A stretch of 64,000 nucleotides of DNA, taken from assembly GCF_001458735.1 (NCBI RefSeq), contig NZ_CZQA01000008.1, positions 372,001 to 436,000 of the forward strand, written 5' to 3'. Both the position numbers and the translations under genes were made by a program. Under the pieces are notes generated by a model that was not told the DNA's origin, searched no databases, and saw only the letters and a program-made list of their open reading frames with translations. Positions within the stretch are counted from its first letter, which is position 1; each line of letters begins with the position of its first letter. Origin of the DNA: Candidatus Nitrospira nitrosa (lineage in GTDB: Bacteria; Nitrospirota; Nitrospiria; Nitrospirales; Nitrospiraceae). This document shows positions 27,581 through 35,864 of the stretch, piece after piece.

Positions 27581-29320
27581 CTACTTCGAGCCACTGATGA
27601 GACGAAGCGTCGCCTTGAGAACCGGCGAGGACTTTGGTTCTAGAAAAAGCAACTGGAAGGTACGGTGAACCATCGTCGTATGTCGTTGATGGTCGGCATG
27701 GAAGGACGCGACGGCTTTTTTACGATCCTCGGCCCTATACCCCATCCGAACCGCGCATTTTTCTAATTCGATATCATCATCCGGCAACGCATGAGTCTGG
27801 AGATCGTGAACCATCTGCAATTTGTGCTCAACATCTCGCAGGAATATATAGGCATCGGTCAGTTCATCGCGTTCTCGAATCGAGAGCAGTTTCTTGTTGG
27901 CCATTCGCTTGAGGGAACCGAGCGTACTCCGATCCAGCAGCGTTGGCACCTTCCGCCCAGCCAGAACCTGGATGGTCTGCACGAAAAATTCGATCTCCCG
28001 AATGCCTCCGATTCCCAACTTCACATTGCGTTGTGTATGGCCACGGTCGGTCATTTTGGCGTCGATCATGTCTTTGACTGCGCGAACGTCCTGCACAATC
28101 GCAATCGCTGTGTCTCGATCCAACTTTCCTCCGGTACCGAGCACAAACGGCTTGATCAAGCGGAGGAACGCGAGGCCCACCTCGTGCGAGCCGGCAACCG
28201 GCCAGGCTTTGAGCAACGCCAATCGCTCCCAGGCTTGTCCCCTCGCCGCGTAATACCGCTGATATTCCTCCAGGGAGCGGGCTAATTGCCCCACGGAACC
28301 CTCGGCCCTCAGGCGGAGATCGACCCGAAAGATGTGTCCTTCACGACTTGGTTCAGCCAATACCCTCGTCAACTCGCGGGCGAGGATCTCAAAGTACTCT
28401 TCGTTGGAAATACCGACGCCAGGGGGGGCGGGAGCCCGCCGACCGTTCGGGGCTCTGGTTTCGCCGCCGTGCGCCTCATAGAGGTAGATCAGATCGACAT
28501 CGGAGCTGTAGTTCAACTCATGTCCCCCGAGCTTGCCCATCCCAATGACGGTGAACCCAGTCTCAACCCATCGCCCTTTTCCGGCCTGATGCATCGGCAC
28601 ACCATATTGTTGGCGCAGATCGGCATCGATGATCTCATACGCGGCATGGATCAGCACACAGGCCAGGTCTGACAATGAGGCGGTCGTCTCCGGCACCGTG
28701 GCCCGCTTGAGCAAATCCCGAACGCCGATGCGCAACATTTCCCGCCTTCGAAAACGGCGGAGAGCATCCAGCTTCGTTTCTTTTGCCGCCAGGTGCCCGA
28801 TGCTTTCTCGAAGGGCCCGCTCAAGTTCTTTCCTCGTCGGCACCCGCGAGAGCACGTCTTCTTCAGCCAACCAGTACACCAACATCGGGTCTCGGATAAG
28901 CGTAAAGGCCAACGCATCGCTATTACCGAAAATAGCGCACAGTAGGTCAAGCATGCGCGGCCACGTCCGCAAGTAGTCGAGCAATGACGCACGCGAGACA
29001 CCTCCGAACAGCCGCTCCCAATGATTGAGGGCCTGGTCCGGATCGGCTGTCCGCGAGATGGCCTCCAACATCATCGGCAGAATCTCAGCCAGCCGATTGC
29101 GCTGCAGTGGGTCACCGGCCATCGCCTCGAGATTCTGATCCGCCAGATCAAGATCCCGCAGACCGTAAGCGGATAAGATGGCTCGCACCTGGTCGGCATT
29201 CCGCTTGGTAGCCAGCAACACCGGTGTGGGGTCCGGCGCACGCGACGCGGTCGGTGCTCCCGGTACTTGCGCCTCAGGCCATATTCTTGGGATGCCTGCC
29301 TTCTCAGACTTTCGTTTCAC
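27581..29320 (-). CDS. glnE: Half-length GlnE-like adenylyltransferase/deadenylylase
   Basis: GlnE adenylylates and deadenylylates glutamine synthetase. This 579-residue protein contains one GlnE repeat: an N-terminal helical region, the nucleotidyltransferase core VIGMGKLGGHELNYSSDVDLIYLY near 258-281 (DxD intact), IFRVDLRLRAEGSVGQLARS, the YYAARGQAWERLALLKAWPVAGS block and LGIGGIREIEFFVQTIQVLAG with the GlnD-UR-like helical bundle. Full-length GlnE (~950 residues) has two such repeats, so one half is missing here. The repeat most resembles the N-terminal deadenylylation half. Start GTG near 29320. A Sel1 remnant follows the stop, so a 3' rearrangement is possible. Confidence 0.8.
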   Translation of the reverse strand: MKRKSEKAGIPRIWPEAQVPGAPTASRAPDPTPVLLATKRNADQVRAILSAYGLRDLDLADQNLEAMAGDPLQRNRLAEILPMMLEAISRTADPDQALNHWERLFGGVSRASLLDYLRTWPRMLDLLCAIFGNSDALAFTLIRDPMLVYWLAEEDVLSRVPTRKELERALRESIGHLAAKETKLDALRRFRRREMLRIGVRDLLKRATVPETTASLSDLACVLIHAAYEIIDADLRQQYGVPMHQAGKGRWVETGFTVIGMGKLGGHELNYSSDVDLIYLYEAHGGETRAPNGRRAPAPPGVGISNEEYFEILARELTRVLAEPSREGHIFRVDLRLRAEGSVGQLARSLEEYQRYYAARGQAWERLALLKAWPVAGSHEVGLAFLRLIKPFVLGTGGKLDRDTAIAIVQDVRAVKDMIDAKMTDRGHTQRNVKLGIGGIREIEFFVQTIQVLAGRKVPTLLDRSTLGSLKRMANKKLLSIRERDELTDAYIFLRDVEHKLQMVHDLQTHALPDDDIELEKCAVRMGYRAEDRKKAVASFHADHQRHTTMVHRTFQLLFLEPKSSPVLKATLRLISGSK

Positions 29321-29348
29321 GTTTCACGGTTCCTGGGTCTAGCGCGGC

Positions 29349-29377
29349 ATTATACTGACAGGTTTCTCTACGCACAA
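29349..29377 (-). promoter_or_regulatory. Sigma-70-type promoter of the half-length glnE gene
   Basis: Minus strand: -10 TATAAT (29354-29349), 17-base spacer, -35 TTGTGC (29377-29372; only the TTG matches consensus). The divergent gene starts at 29405. The motif TATACTGAC occurs twice in this short gap (near 29351 and 29394), which may bear on shared control. Confidence 0.5.
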
Positions 29378-29404
29378 TGAACCCATTCAGGTATACTGAC
29401 GTCC

Positions 29405-31684
29405 ATGCCAACCGGCGCACCAGACCGCATCGCACTTCTCAACACGGTCCGTCCGCTCTGCTCTGATGTACCACCCGATATTCTTCAGGATTTCTTCGCC
29501 CGTCTGGATCAAGAATACTTCCAACGGTTCATTCCCCCAACGATTGCCGAACACGTCCGCCTCACGGCCCGACTGACGCCGGAGCACCTGTGCGAAGTGG
29601 TATTTGCCGAACAGCCTGACCAGCGGTGCGTGATCACACTCGTCGCCTATGACTACTTCTCTGAATTCGCAATGATTTGCGGATTGCTCTCAGCCTTTGG
29701 GTTGAACATTGAAGAAGGCGATATCTATACATTTTCAGAAAAAACTGCTCCCTTATCCGCTCGGACAAGTTGGAGCGAGTACGGATCGCGGGTTCGTCCC
29801 AAGGCCACCCCAGGCTTGACCCAGAAGAAGATCGTTGATGTGTTCCGTGTACATCCAGTCCCTGGGGTGGAGTTAGGAGCGGACCAACAACATCAGCTCA
29901 CTGCGGCACTCTCCTCAGTGATCACCCTGCTGGACAAAGGACACTTTGAGGAGGCACGCTTGACCGTGAACCGTCGCCTCGTGGAACAGCTCGGCAAACG
30001 ACGAGGCTCTTTCAGTGGCCTGCTTCATCCCGTGCAGATCACCTTCGACAACAGTCAATCACCAGCGGACACGGTTATGGAGATTCGGTCGGACGATACG
30101 CCGGCCTTCTTGTACGCCTTTGCCAATGCCCTTGCGATGCGGAATGTGTATATCTCCAAAGCGCAGTTTGATGTTGAAAACGGGAAAATTCATGATCGAT
30201 TTTATGTCCGCAATCGCCACGGCCAGAAGCTCACCGATGCGACCGATCAGCAGCAGTTACGTCTTACAGCCGTCCTCATCAAGCAGTTTACCCATGCCCT
30301 CACCTGGGCTCCGGATCCGACCAAGGCGCTAGAAGCCTTCGACCAATTTCTCGATCTGACGGTCCAGCAGACAAAAGGCAAGGCCCAGCAAGAAGCCTTG
30401 GCCTTTTTAAGCGACAAAAAAACCTTTCCGCTGCTTGCCCGCCTGCTCGGCGCCAGCGATTTCCTCTGGGAGGACTTTCTCCGTCGCCAACACAGTAATC
30501 TTTTACCTCTGCTGCAAGACTACCGGGATGCTTCCCTCATCACTCCGAGAGCCACGCTGCGCAAGGAACTGGATCGTCTGGTCAACCGTGCCAAAACCGA
30601 TGCAGATCGGAAAGCCGTGCTGAACAGCTTCAAGGACCGCGAAATGTTTCGTATCGACATGAAGCACATTGTCGAACCGGACACAGCCCTGCCTGATTTC
30701 TCCGCTGCCCTCACGCAGCTGGCCGAAACCATCCTGGATCGAAGCTTAAAGGACTGCCAAGCCAAGCTGAACAAATTGTATGGTCCACCGCGACTGGCCA
30801 ATAAGAAGCCCTGCCCCTTCACCGTCCTCGGCTTGGGAAAATTCGGAGGGAAAGAGCTGGGCTATGCCTCCGACATCGAGGTCTTGTTCGTCTATGGAGA
30901 TACCGGCCGGACCGGCGGGAAACGCCCCATCGACAACAGCGAATACTTTGAACGGCTTGGATACGAGCTCCTCCAATGGATCGAAGCGAAACAAGAAGGC
31001 ATCTTCCATGTGGATGTCCGCCTTCGGCCTCACGGTGGAAAAGGCTCGCTCACGAATCCCTTCGATGAAATCGCCAAGTACTATAGTGACGAGGGGCTTG
31101 CCGCACCGTTTGAACGCCAGTCGTTGATCAAACTGCGCCATGTCGCCGGTGATCCGGATCTCGGGAAACGGGTGGAAATCCATCGCAACCACTATGTCTA
31201 TAGCGGCAAAGCATTGGATCCAACGATCGTTCTCGATGCGCGCCGTCAACAGTTGAAGCAGCTCGTGGAACGAGACACCGTGAACTTGAAGCACAGCCAA
31301 GGCGGGATCGTTGACATTGAGTACGCCATCCAATACCTCCAGATTAAACACGGACAGCGCCTCCCCATCTTGCGGACCCCCAACACCATGCAGGCCCTCG
31401 CAGCGCTTGTCGATTGTGGAATGGTGACCAGACAGGACGGCGAGATGCTGCGCAAGGCCTACTTCTTTATCCGGATGCTCATTGACGGCCTTCGTATGGT
31501 CCGTGGTAACGCCAAGGATCGCGTCCTTCCACCTGTCGATTCGGACGAATTTATCTTCTTGGCCCGCCGCGTCGGCTACACAACTGATGACTGGCAAGCC
31601 GGCGCACGTCACCTTCACACAGACATTGCGCAGCACATGAACCTCACGAAAGAATTCTTCGAGCGGACATTCGGAAAGGTATAA
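29405..31684 (+). CDS. ACT-domain / GlnE-type nucleotidyltransferase fusion
   Basis: The 759-residue protein has two ACT-like segments in its N-terminal half: CVITLVAYDYFSEFAMICGL near 75-94 (running on to about 110) and a second near 224-276 (SDDTPAFLYAFANALAMRNV then KIHDRFYVRNRHGQKL). A GlnE-type half follows, with VLGLGKFGGKELGYASDIEV near 474-493, IFHVDVRLRPHGGKGSLTNP, FERQSLIKLRHVAGDPDLGK and SQGGIVDIEYAIQYLQ. The second catalytic acid is Glu (DIE) where GlnE usually has Asp (DID); the wider nucleotidyltransferase superfamily accepts either. ACT domains bind amino acids, as in GlnD, so a glutamine-sensing regulator acting on glutamine synthetase or PII is a reasonable inference. It is divergent from the half-length glnE. 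Confidence 0.75.
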   Translation: MPTGAPDRIALLNTVRPLCSDVPPDILQDFFARLDQEYFQRFIPPTIAEHVRLTARLTPEHLCEVVFAEQPDQRCVITLVAYDYFSEFAMICGLLSAFGLNIEEGDIYTFSEKTAPLSARTSWSEYGSRVRPKATPGLTQKKIVDVFRVHPVPGVELGADQQHQLTAALSSVITLLDKGHFEEARLTVNRRLVEQLGKRRGSFSGLLHPVQITFDNSQSPADTVMEIRSDDTPAFLYAFANALAMRNVYISKAQFDVENGKIHDRFYVRNRHGQKLTDATDQQQLRLTAVLIKQFTHALTWAPDPTKALEAFDQFLDLTVQQTKGKAQQEALAFLSDKKTFPLLARLLGASDFLWEDFLRRQHSNLLPLLQDYRDASLITPRATLRKELDRLVNRAKTDADRKAVLNSFKDREMFRIDMKHIVEPDTALPDFSAALTQLAETILDRSLKDCQAKLNKLYGPPRLANKKPCPFTVLGLGKFGGKELGYASDIEVLFVYGDTGRTGGKRPIDNSEYFERLGYELLQWIEAKQEGIFHVDVRLRPHGGKGSLTNPFDEIAKYYSDEGLAAPFERQSLIKLRHVAGDPDLGKRVEIHRNHYVYSGKALDPTIVLDARRQQLKQLVERDTVNLKHSQGGIVDIEYAIQYLQIKHGQRLPILRTPNTMQALAALVDCGMVTRQDGEMLRKAYFFIRMLIDGLRMVRGNAKDRVLPPVDSDEFIFLARRVGYTTDDWQAGARHLHTDIAQHMNLTKEFFERTFGKV

Positions 31685-31838
31685 CCCTGTCTACCGGCTG
31701 ATGCTCACTGAGCATTAGTCCCCAACCCACCACATGTTTCGCCTCTCCTGAGGGAATAGCCCCGGCATGTAGCGAGTACGTGGCTCAGAACGGACTTTGA
31801 TCTGTATTCCCCCGCCGTCCTCACCAGTTTTTTGCCAT

Positions 31839-31867
31839 CTGACAAGTTTCCCGTTGACCGCTATACT
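31839..31867 (+). promoter_or_regulatory. Sigma-70-type promoter of the 31892 gene
   Basis: -35 CTGACA (31839-31844), 17-base spacer, -10 TATACT (31862-31867), start codon 25 bases after the -10. The rest of the 207-base gap after the ACT-GlnE gene shows nothing further. Confidence 0.55.
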
Positions 31868-31891
31868 TACAAGAGACAGACCAGCTAGACA

Positions 31892-32368
31892 ATGAAACCT
31901 TTCCTCCTGACCATAATCACGCTCTGTGGCGTAGGCTTGTCCACAACTGTATCTGCCGGTTCACTGATTGGAATTGTATCCAGTCCTGAAGTCATGCCCA
32001 TTGGGAAAGTCCTCGAGAATCCCAGAGCCATCCACATGCAGTTGGTCCAATTGGAAGGCACGGTACGAGACATTGAGAGCCTCAAGCCACACGAACCCTA
32101 CCAGCCCGGCGATCCATGCTTCGGAGCTTATACCTTCAATTTGAATGACCCTACTGGCACCGTGCGTATCGAGGTTCTGGGACATCGCCTCAACTGCGGC
32201 ACTGCGATCGGAGAGGAGCGGCCAGAAGTTCACGACGGCGATCGCGTCCGAGTCGAAGTTCGCATCCAGGCGCCAGGCACCTACATCGACCGGATGATAT
32301 CCCCACTGCCGGTCGAGAAATCCACGCTTCAAGCCATTGCCACCCGAATACGCCGCCTCAAGGAATAA
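31892..32368 (+). CDS. Secreted hypothetical protein, OB-fold-like
   Basis: The 158-residue precursor has a signal peptide (MKPFLLTIITLCGVGLSTTVSAG). The mature part (VLENPRAIHMQLVQLEGTVRDIESL... PCFGAYTFNLNDPTGTVRIEVLGH... VHDGDRVRVEVRIQAPG) has the strand order of small OB-fold nucleic-acid/ligand-binding modules, with two Cys that may pair. I do not recognise a family name. It precedes four lipoprotein genes on the same strand. Confidence 0.65.
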   Translation: MKPFLLTIITLCGVGLSTTVSAGSLIGIVSSPEVMPIGKVLENPRAIHMQLVQLEGTVRDIESLKPHEPYQPGDPCFGAYTFNLNDPTGTVRIEVLGHRLNCGTAIGEERPEVHDGDRVRVEVRIQAPGTYIDRMISPLPVEKSTLQAIATRIRRLKE

Positions 32369-32451
32369 GTCTCCCGATCGCCACACGCAAAACCGTCCAG
32401 GCAGGCATTCTACCAATCACTTTCCAGTACGGGCTTTCCCTTTCTTGCCGA

Positions 32452-32480
32452 TTGACAGGCCTCCTCCGGAGCGGTAGCCT
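32452..32480 (+). promoter_or_regulatory. Sigma-70-type promoter of the lipoprotein cluster
   Basis: -35 TTGACA (32452-32457), 17-base spacer, -10 TAGCCT (32475-32480). It lies 54 bases before the ATG at 32535 and probably drives the run of lipoprotein genes to 34605. Confidence 0.55.
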
Positions 32481-32534
32481 ATTTACCCAGGTGAATCCGA
32501 CTGACCCTACAAGCTGTAGAAAGGGATCCCAGCA

Positions 32535-32927
32535 ATGACATCATCATGGCGCGTTCTATCTCTGTGCCTCTGCCTCGTCGCCGCCGGTTGCGGTGGAAAC
32601 AGGGCTGAGATCAAGGAAGACCGGCTGACCGTTGGTAAGGTACAGGGCGAGATTAAAGTGGGCATGCCTGCCTCCCAGGTTGCGGAACTCTTGGGGAGTC
32701 CGAATATCGTGACGACGGACGAGAAGCGACGCGAGGTCTGGATCTATGACAAGGTGTCGACCGATCGCGTGGATACGTCCAGCTCATCCTTTGCGGGCAT
32801 CATCATTCTCGGCGCGGCATCTCACGACAGCTCCAGTTCACAGCGCCAACGGACGCTCACGATCATTATCAAGTATGACGAAGAGAAGAAAGTTCGCGAT
32901 TTTGCGTACAACTCCACACAGTTCTAG
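32535..32927 (+). CDS. BamE/SmpA-like outer membrane lipoprotein
   Basis: The 130-residue precursor has a lipoprotein signal with lipobox LVAAGC, so Cys19 is the likely lipidated residue. The segment IKVGMPASQVAELLGSPNIVTTDEKRREVWIYD matches the SmpA/OmlA (BamE) pattern of short alpha-beta domains. A Ser-rich loop (DTSSSSFAGII... HDSSSSQRQR) replaces the middle strands. It may assist outer-membrane assembly, but a general lipoprotein role is equally possible. It leads the lipoprotein cluster. Confidence 0.75.
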   Translation: MTSSWRVLSLCLCLVAAGCGGNRAEIKEDRLTVGKVQGEIKVGMPASQVAELLGSPNIVTTDEKRREVWIYDKVSTDRVDTSSSSFAGIIILGAASHDSSSSQRQRTLTIIIKYDEEKKVRDFAYNSTQF

Positions 32928-32967
32928 CACGCGTTGCGGGTCCGGGATTCGGCGAACCCTTGCGACA

Positions 32968-33540
32968 ATGGCCTACCTTGCTCTGTCGAGCTCGTTCATC
33001 GGATGTGTGACACATACACAACAGGATGAACTGTTCCAGCTGAATCCGGAGAGCGCAGCCAACCGAGCCATGCAAACCCGTCTCTTCGAGACCAAGGATG
33101 CAACGGAGCTACTGTCCGCCTCAGCTGCCGTTCTCCAAGACCTGGGGTTCCAGGTCGAGGAAAGCGTACGCGAAGTTGGATTTTTGCGAGCCACGAAAGA
33201 ACGAAGCGCTCGGGAGTACGGCCAGGACATCACCCGCTTTGTCATCTTTCTCCTGAGTACGCCGCTGGTGTTGGTCCAACAGCCTCCGATCGTCATGCCC
33301 GTCGATCTACATCAAAAAATCGCCGCCACGCTGGTTACCCGACCGGTCAATCCAGAAACCACCCGCCAGGAAGTCAGGGTCCTGTTCTACCGAGTCGTGT
33401 GGCAAGGCGGGGGATCATCTGGACAACAGGGCATTCCGCCGGGCGAACAGCGGATGGAAATGCTGCGCGACGCGGTGATGTACCAGGCCTTCTTTGCCAA
33501 ATTGTCAAAAGCCGTGTTTCTGGAACCATTCGCACTCTGA
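32968..33540 (+). CDS. Lipoprotein, paralogous family member 1
   Basis: From ATG 32968 the 190-residue precursor has a short lipoprotein signal (MAYLALSSSFIGC), though a basic n-region is missing, so the real start could be upstream; the frame is open to 32746 but overlaps the previous gene. The mature part contains QTRLFETKDATELLSASAAV then LQDLGFQVEESVREVGFLRA, followed by a hydrophobic stretch (FVIFLLSTPLVLVQQPPIVM) and a C-terminal MYQAFFAKLSKAVFLEPF. The first block and the C-terminal block recur in the next two genes. Function unknown. Confidence 0.7.
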   Translation: MAYLALSSSFIGCVTHTQQDELFQLNPESAANRAMQTRLFETKDATELLSASAAVLQDLGFQVEESVREVGFLRATKERSAREYGQDITRFVIFLLSTPLVLVQQPPIVMPVDLHQKIAATLVTRPVNPETTRQEVRVLFYRVVWQGGGSSGQQGIPPGEQRMEMLRDAVMYQAFFAKLSKAVFLEPFAL

Positions 33541-33553
33541 CCTCGAGGTGATG

Positions 33554-33988
33554 ATGAAACTGGAGAACGTGGGAGGAATTCTTGCCGTCGTCGGTCTTGT
33601 GCTCTTCCATGGCTGCGCGGCCCCGCAACCCACTCCGGACCTCCTGGCCCCGACTGAAGCACAGATGAAGATTCGGAGCGTACAAACTCGGTCCTTCGAT
33701 ATCACGGATCGTCAAATGGCCATGCGTGGCGTCATGGCGGCGTTGCAGGACTTAGGTTTCATCATCGAGAGAGCCAATGAGCCCTTAGGGCTGGTGACGG
33801 CGGCGCGGTTCGCCGAACCAAACTTCTACGATGTCGTCGGCGTGACCGTCACAGTGCGTCAGGAATCCGAAGGGCGCATGCTGATTCGCGCAAACGCGAT
33901 CTACAATAACAAGCCCATCGAAGATCCTAAGGTGTACCAGAATTTCTTCGCCACGCTGGAACGTTCGCTCTTTGTGACCAAGAATTAA
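33554..33988 (+). CDS. Lipoprotein, paralogous family member 2
   Basis: The 144-residue precursor starts at ATG 33554 (ATG 33551 is adjacent; GAGG lies just upstream) with lipobox VLFHGC. The mature protein is the compact form of the family: VQTRSFDITDRQMAMRGVMA then ALQDLGFIIERANEPLGLVTA, VTVTVRQESEGRMLIRANAI and VYQNFFATLERSLFVTKN. The stop TAA shares a base with the next start (TAATG at 33986-33990), so translation is coupled to member 3. Confidence 0.75.
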   Translation: MKLENVGGILAVVGLVLFHGCAAPQPTPDLLAPTEAQMKIRSVQTRSFDITDRQMAMRGVMAALQDLGFIIERANEPLGLVTAARFAEPNFYDVVGVTVTVRQESEGRMLIRANAIYNNKPIEDPKVYQNFFATLERSLFVTKN

Positions 33989-34605
33989 TGGACGTGGTCT
34001 CTCATCAGAGAAGTGTTGAGAAACACCTCCTACCTCTCCACTGGTTGGGCCGGCTGAACTGCTGGCTCCTCGTCCTCCTCTGCCTGTTGTTGCAGGGATG
34101 CCCGACACCCTACGAACTCCGGCATGTCAACCAATGGGACTCACGTGAGCAAATTTGGCGTTCCGAAGAAAGCCAAGTCAAGATTCGCGCCGCACAATCA
34201 CGTGTGTTTGATACCGCGGATCGGCGCAAGATGCTGGCGAGGATCGTGTCCACGCTGCAGGACTTGGATTTCAAAGTGGAAGTGCTTGATGAAGAACTGG
34301 GCCTCGTATCCGGCAAGAAATATGTCGAAAATGAGCAGATTGATGACCTTGATGTGAGCTACCTGTTATATCAACCCGATACATTACTGGTTCTCAACCG
34401 TCATGACCGCACATGGGGTCCGTTCACTCACCGCAGTAATCTTGTCCGCTTGACAGTCACCGCTCGCACGCGCAACGCGTCGCAGCTCGTCGTACGAGCC
34501 AGCGCTCAATTTTATCTTCGGGCCGTCGAGGACCCTGCGCCCTACCAGCAATTCTTCCGCACGCTGGAGCAAGCCATCTTCCTGGAAGGCCACGCCGTAG
34601 AATAG
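33988..34605 (+). CDS. Lipoprotein, paralogous family member 3
   Basis: The 205-residue precursor has a long N-terminal region ending in lipobox LLLQGC. The mature part has IRAAQSRVFDTADRRKMLAR then IVSTLQDLDFKVEVLDEELG, VRLTVTARTRNASQLVVRAS and YQQFFRTLEQAIFLE, the same blocks as members 1 and 2. The insert YLLYQPDTLLVLNRHDRTWG in the middle is specific to this copy. Probably membrane-attached in the periplasm; role unknown. Confidence 0.75.
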   Translation: MDVVSHQRSVEKHLLPLHWLGRLNCWLLVLLCLLLQGCPTPYELRHVNQWDSREQIWRSEESQVKIRAAQSRVFDTADRRKMLARIVSTLQDLDFKVEVLDEELGLVSGKKYVENEQIDDLDVSYLLYQPDTLLVLNRHDRTWGPFTHRSNLVRLTVTARTRNASQLVVRASAQFYLRAVEDPAPYQQFFRTLEQAIFLEGHAVE

Positions 34606-34656
34606 CTCGTGTAGAGTCTCACAACCCCATTCGTTCAACGACACTCCGCCATCGTA

Positions 34657-35514
34657 CTAGGCTGCCATGGTATAGGGTTGGACTATGGCCAGAGTCTCTT
34701 GCAGCTGGGTTCGAGCTTCCGTGAGGAGTGCTGGAAGGTTACTCAGCGCAAACCCTGTCGCGGCGATGGCCTGGGGGCTGGCCGGCAGGGCCGAAGGACG
34801 CCGAGTAGGATCGAGTTCTTCGTAGTCGGCAACGACACCGGCTAGATGAACAACAGATGCCAGCATAATGAATTCACCGGCATCCTTTGGACTGAGTTGA
34901 CATCGGACCGCCTGTTCAATTTGTACAGGCAACCCCCAAGATCGGATGAGTTCCGCTCCAACCTCTGCAAAGTCACAGCCGATATTCGACTGCTCCACTT
35001 CAGCCAACGACGCCTCTAAATACCCCGCTTCAATGAGCGCCGACTGGGCCCGCTGCGGAACGGTCTGGTACAAGACACAGTGGCCGATATCGCGTAAGAG
35101 GCCTGCCAGGTACGATCGTTCATGATTATCAACACCACAGGACTTCGCGATTGTTCGAGCCAGCAGCGCGCAGAAAAGGCTTTTTCTCCAGAACTTGGAT
35201 AGATCCATCAGATGAACCGGAATTCCTGCGAAGGTTTGCCCGATGGTCGTTGTTGCAACGAAGTCGCTGATAACCTGTTTCCCAAGGAGTCGAACTGCGC
35301 CGGTCACGGTGTCGATCTGCCTCAACGGTCCATACGGTGGATTGTTGGCCATACGAAGCAGCCTGACTGCGATGACCGGATCCAACTGAAGCGCCTTGAC
35401 TTGATCTCCTATGGCTGCGTTCGGATCGTCCACCACATCTCGTACACGACAATACACTTCGGACAAGGTCGAAACCGTGGTGCACGCCTGAACCAATTCA
35501 CTCGCCAGTGGCAT
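34657..35514 (-). CDS. HDOD-domain signalling protein (copy A)
   Basis: The 285-residue protein is essentially one HDOD domain: LSEVYCRVRDVVDDPNAAIG, then LQLDPVIAVRLLRMANNPPY, LLGKQVISDFVATTTIG and a degenerate HD core GLLRDIGHCVLYQ where the usual HD pair is altered. HDOD proteins lack phosphodiesterase activity and act as signalling scaffolds, often in motility, biofilm or stress circuits. It is a close paralogue of the gene at 37578 (same length and many identical blocks, such as AQSALIEAGYL and VEQSNIGCDFAEVGAEL). A sigma-28-like promoter precedes it. Confidence 0.9.
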   Translation of the reverse strand: MPLASELVQACTTVSTLSEVYCRVRDVVDDPNAAIGDQVKALQLDPVIAVRLLRMANNPPYGPLRQIDTVTGAVRLLGKQVISDFVATTTIGQTFAGIPVHLMDLSKFWRKSLFCALLARTIAKSCGVDNHERSYLAGLLRDIGHCVLYQTVPQRAQSALIEAGYLEASLAEVEQSNIGCDFAEVGAELIRSWGLPVQIEQAVRCQLSPKDAGEFIMLASVVHLAGVVADYEELDPTRRPSALPASPQAIAATGFALSNLPALLTEARTQLQETLAIVQPYTMAA

Positions 35515-35565
35515 GGTGGAGCCCCTCCTTCTTGCCTGTCGATGCAGACCGGCTCTCCAGCTTCT

Positions 35566-35593
35566 CTATCGGTTAGCAATGGGCAAAACTATC
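35566..35593 (-). promoter_or_regulatory. Sigma-28-like promoter of HDOD copy A
   Basis: Minus strand: GATAGTTT (35593-35586), 12-base spacer, ACCGATAG (35573-35566). Compare TAAAGTTT-N11-GCCGATAA (FliA) and TAAA-N14-16-GCCGATAT (SigD). The start codon is 52 bases downstream. The rest of the 350-base gap to 35864 holds the plus-strand promoter of the next gene and no ORF I can support. Confidence 0.5.
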
Positions 35594-35808
35594 GTGGAGG
35601 CAGGTTACGAGCCTGATGACATTCCGCCGTTACATTGAATTCTAGTCCTGAGGGGCTGAATCGACCATCAGATTGCAGTTCTCTGCACGGGTCGATTCCT
35701 ACGGGAGCGCCGTGACCAGCACACACTGAGATCGCGGTCGAAGCACTAATGGCGACCGCACGTCTCCTTACAGAGTTCCGTTCGTCACCCTTTCCCAATA
35801 CCTCCTTC

Positions 35809-35836
35809 TCAAGCTGGACGGGATTCTCACCGATAC
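35809..35836 (+). promoter_or_regulatory. Sigma-28-like promoter of the HDOD-GAF gene
   Basis: TCAAGCTG (35809-35816), 12-base spacer, ACCGATAC (35829-35836), followed by the ATG at 35865 with GGGGAA as ribosome binding site. Same geometry as the promoters of both neighbouring HDOD genes. Confidence 0.45.
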
Positions 35837-35864
35837 ACTCTCTAGCCTTTATCGGGGAACCCCT

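Noticed and set aside
30746-31636. 296-codon open frame antisense to the ACT-GlnE gene
   Set aside because: Shadow of the sense gene, whose motifs are conserved; the antisense translation shows none.
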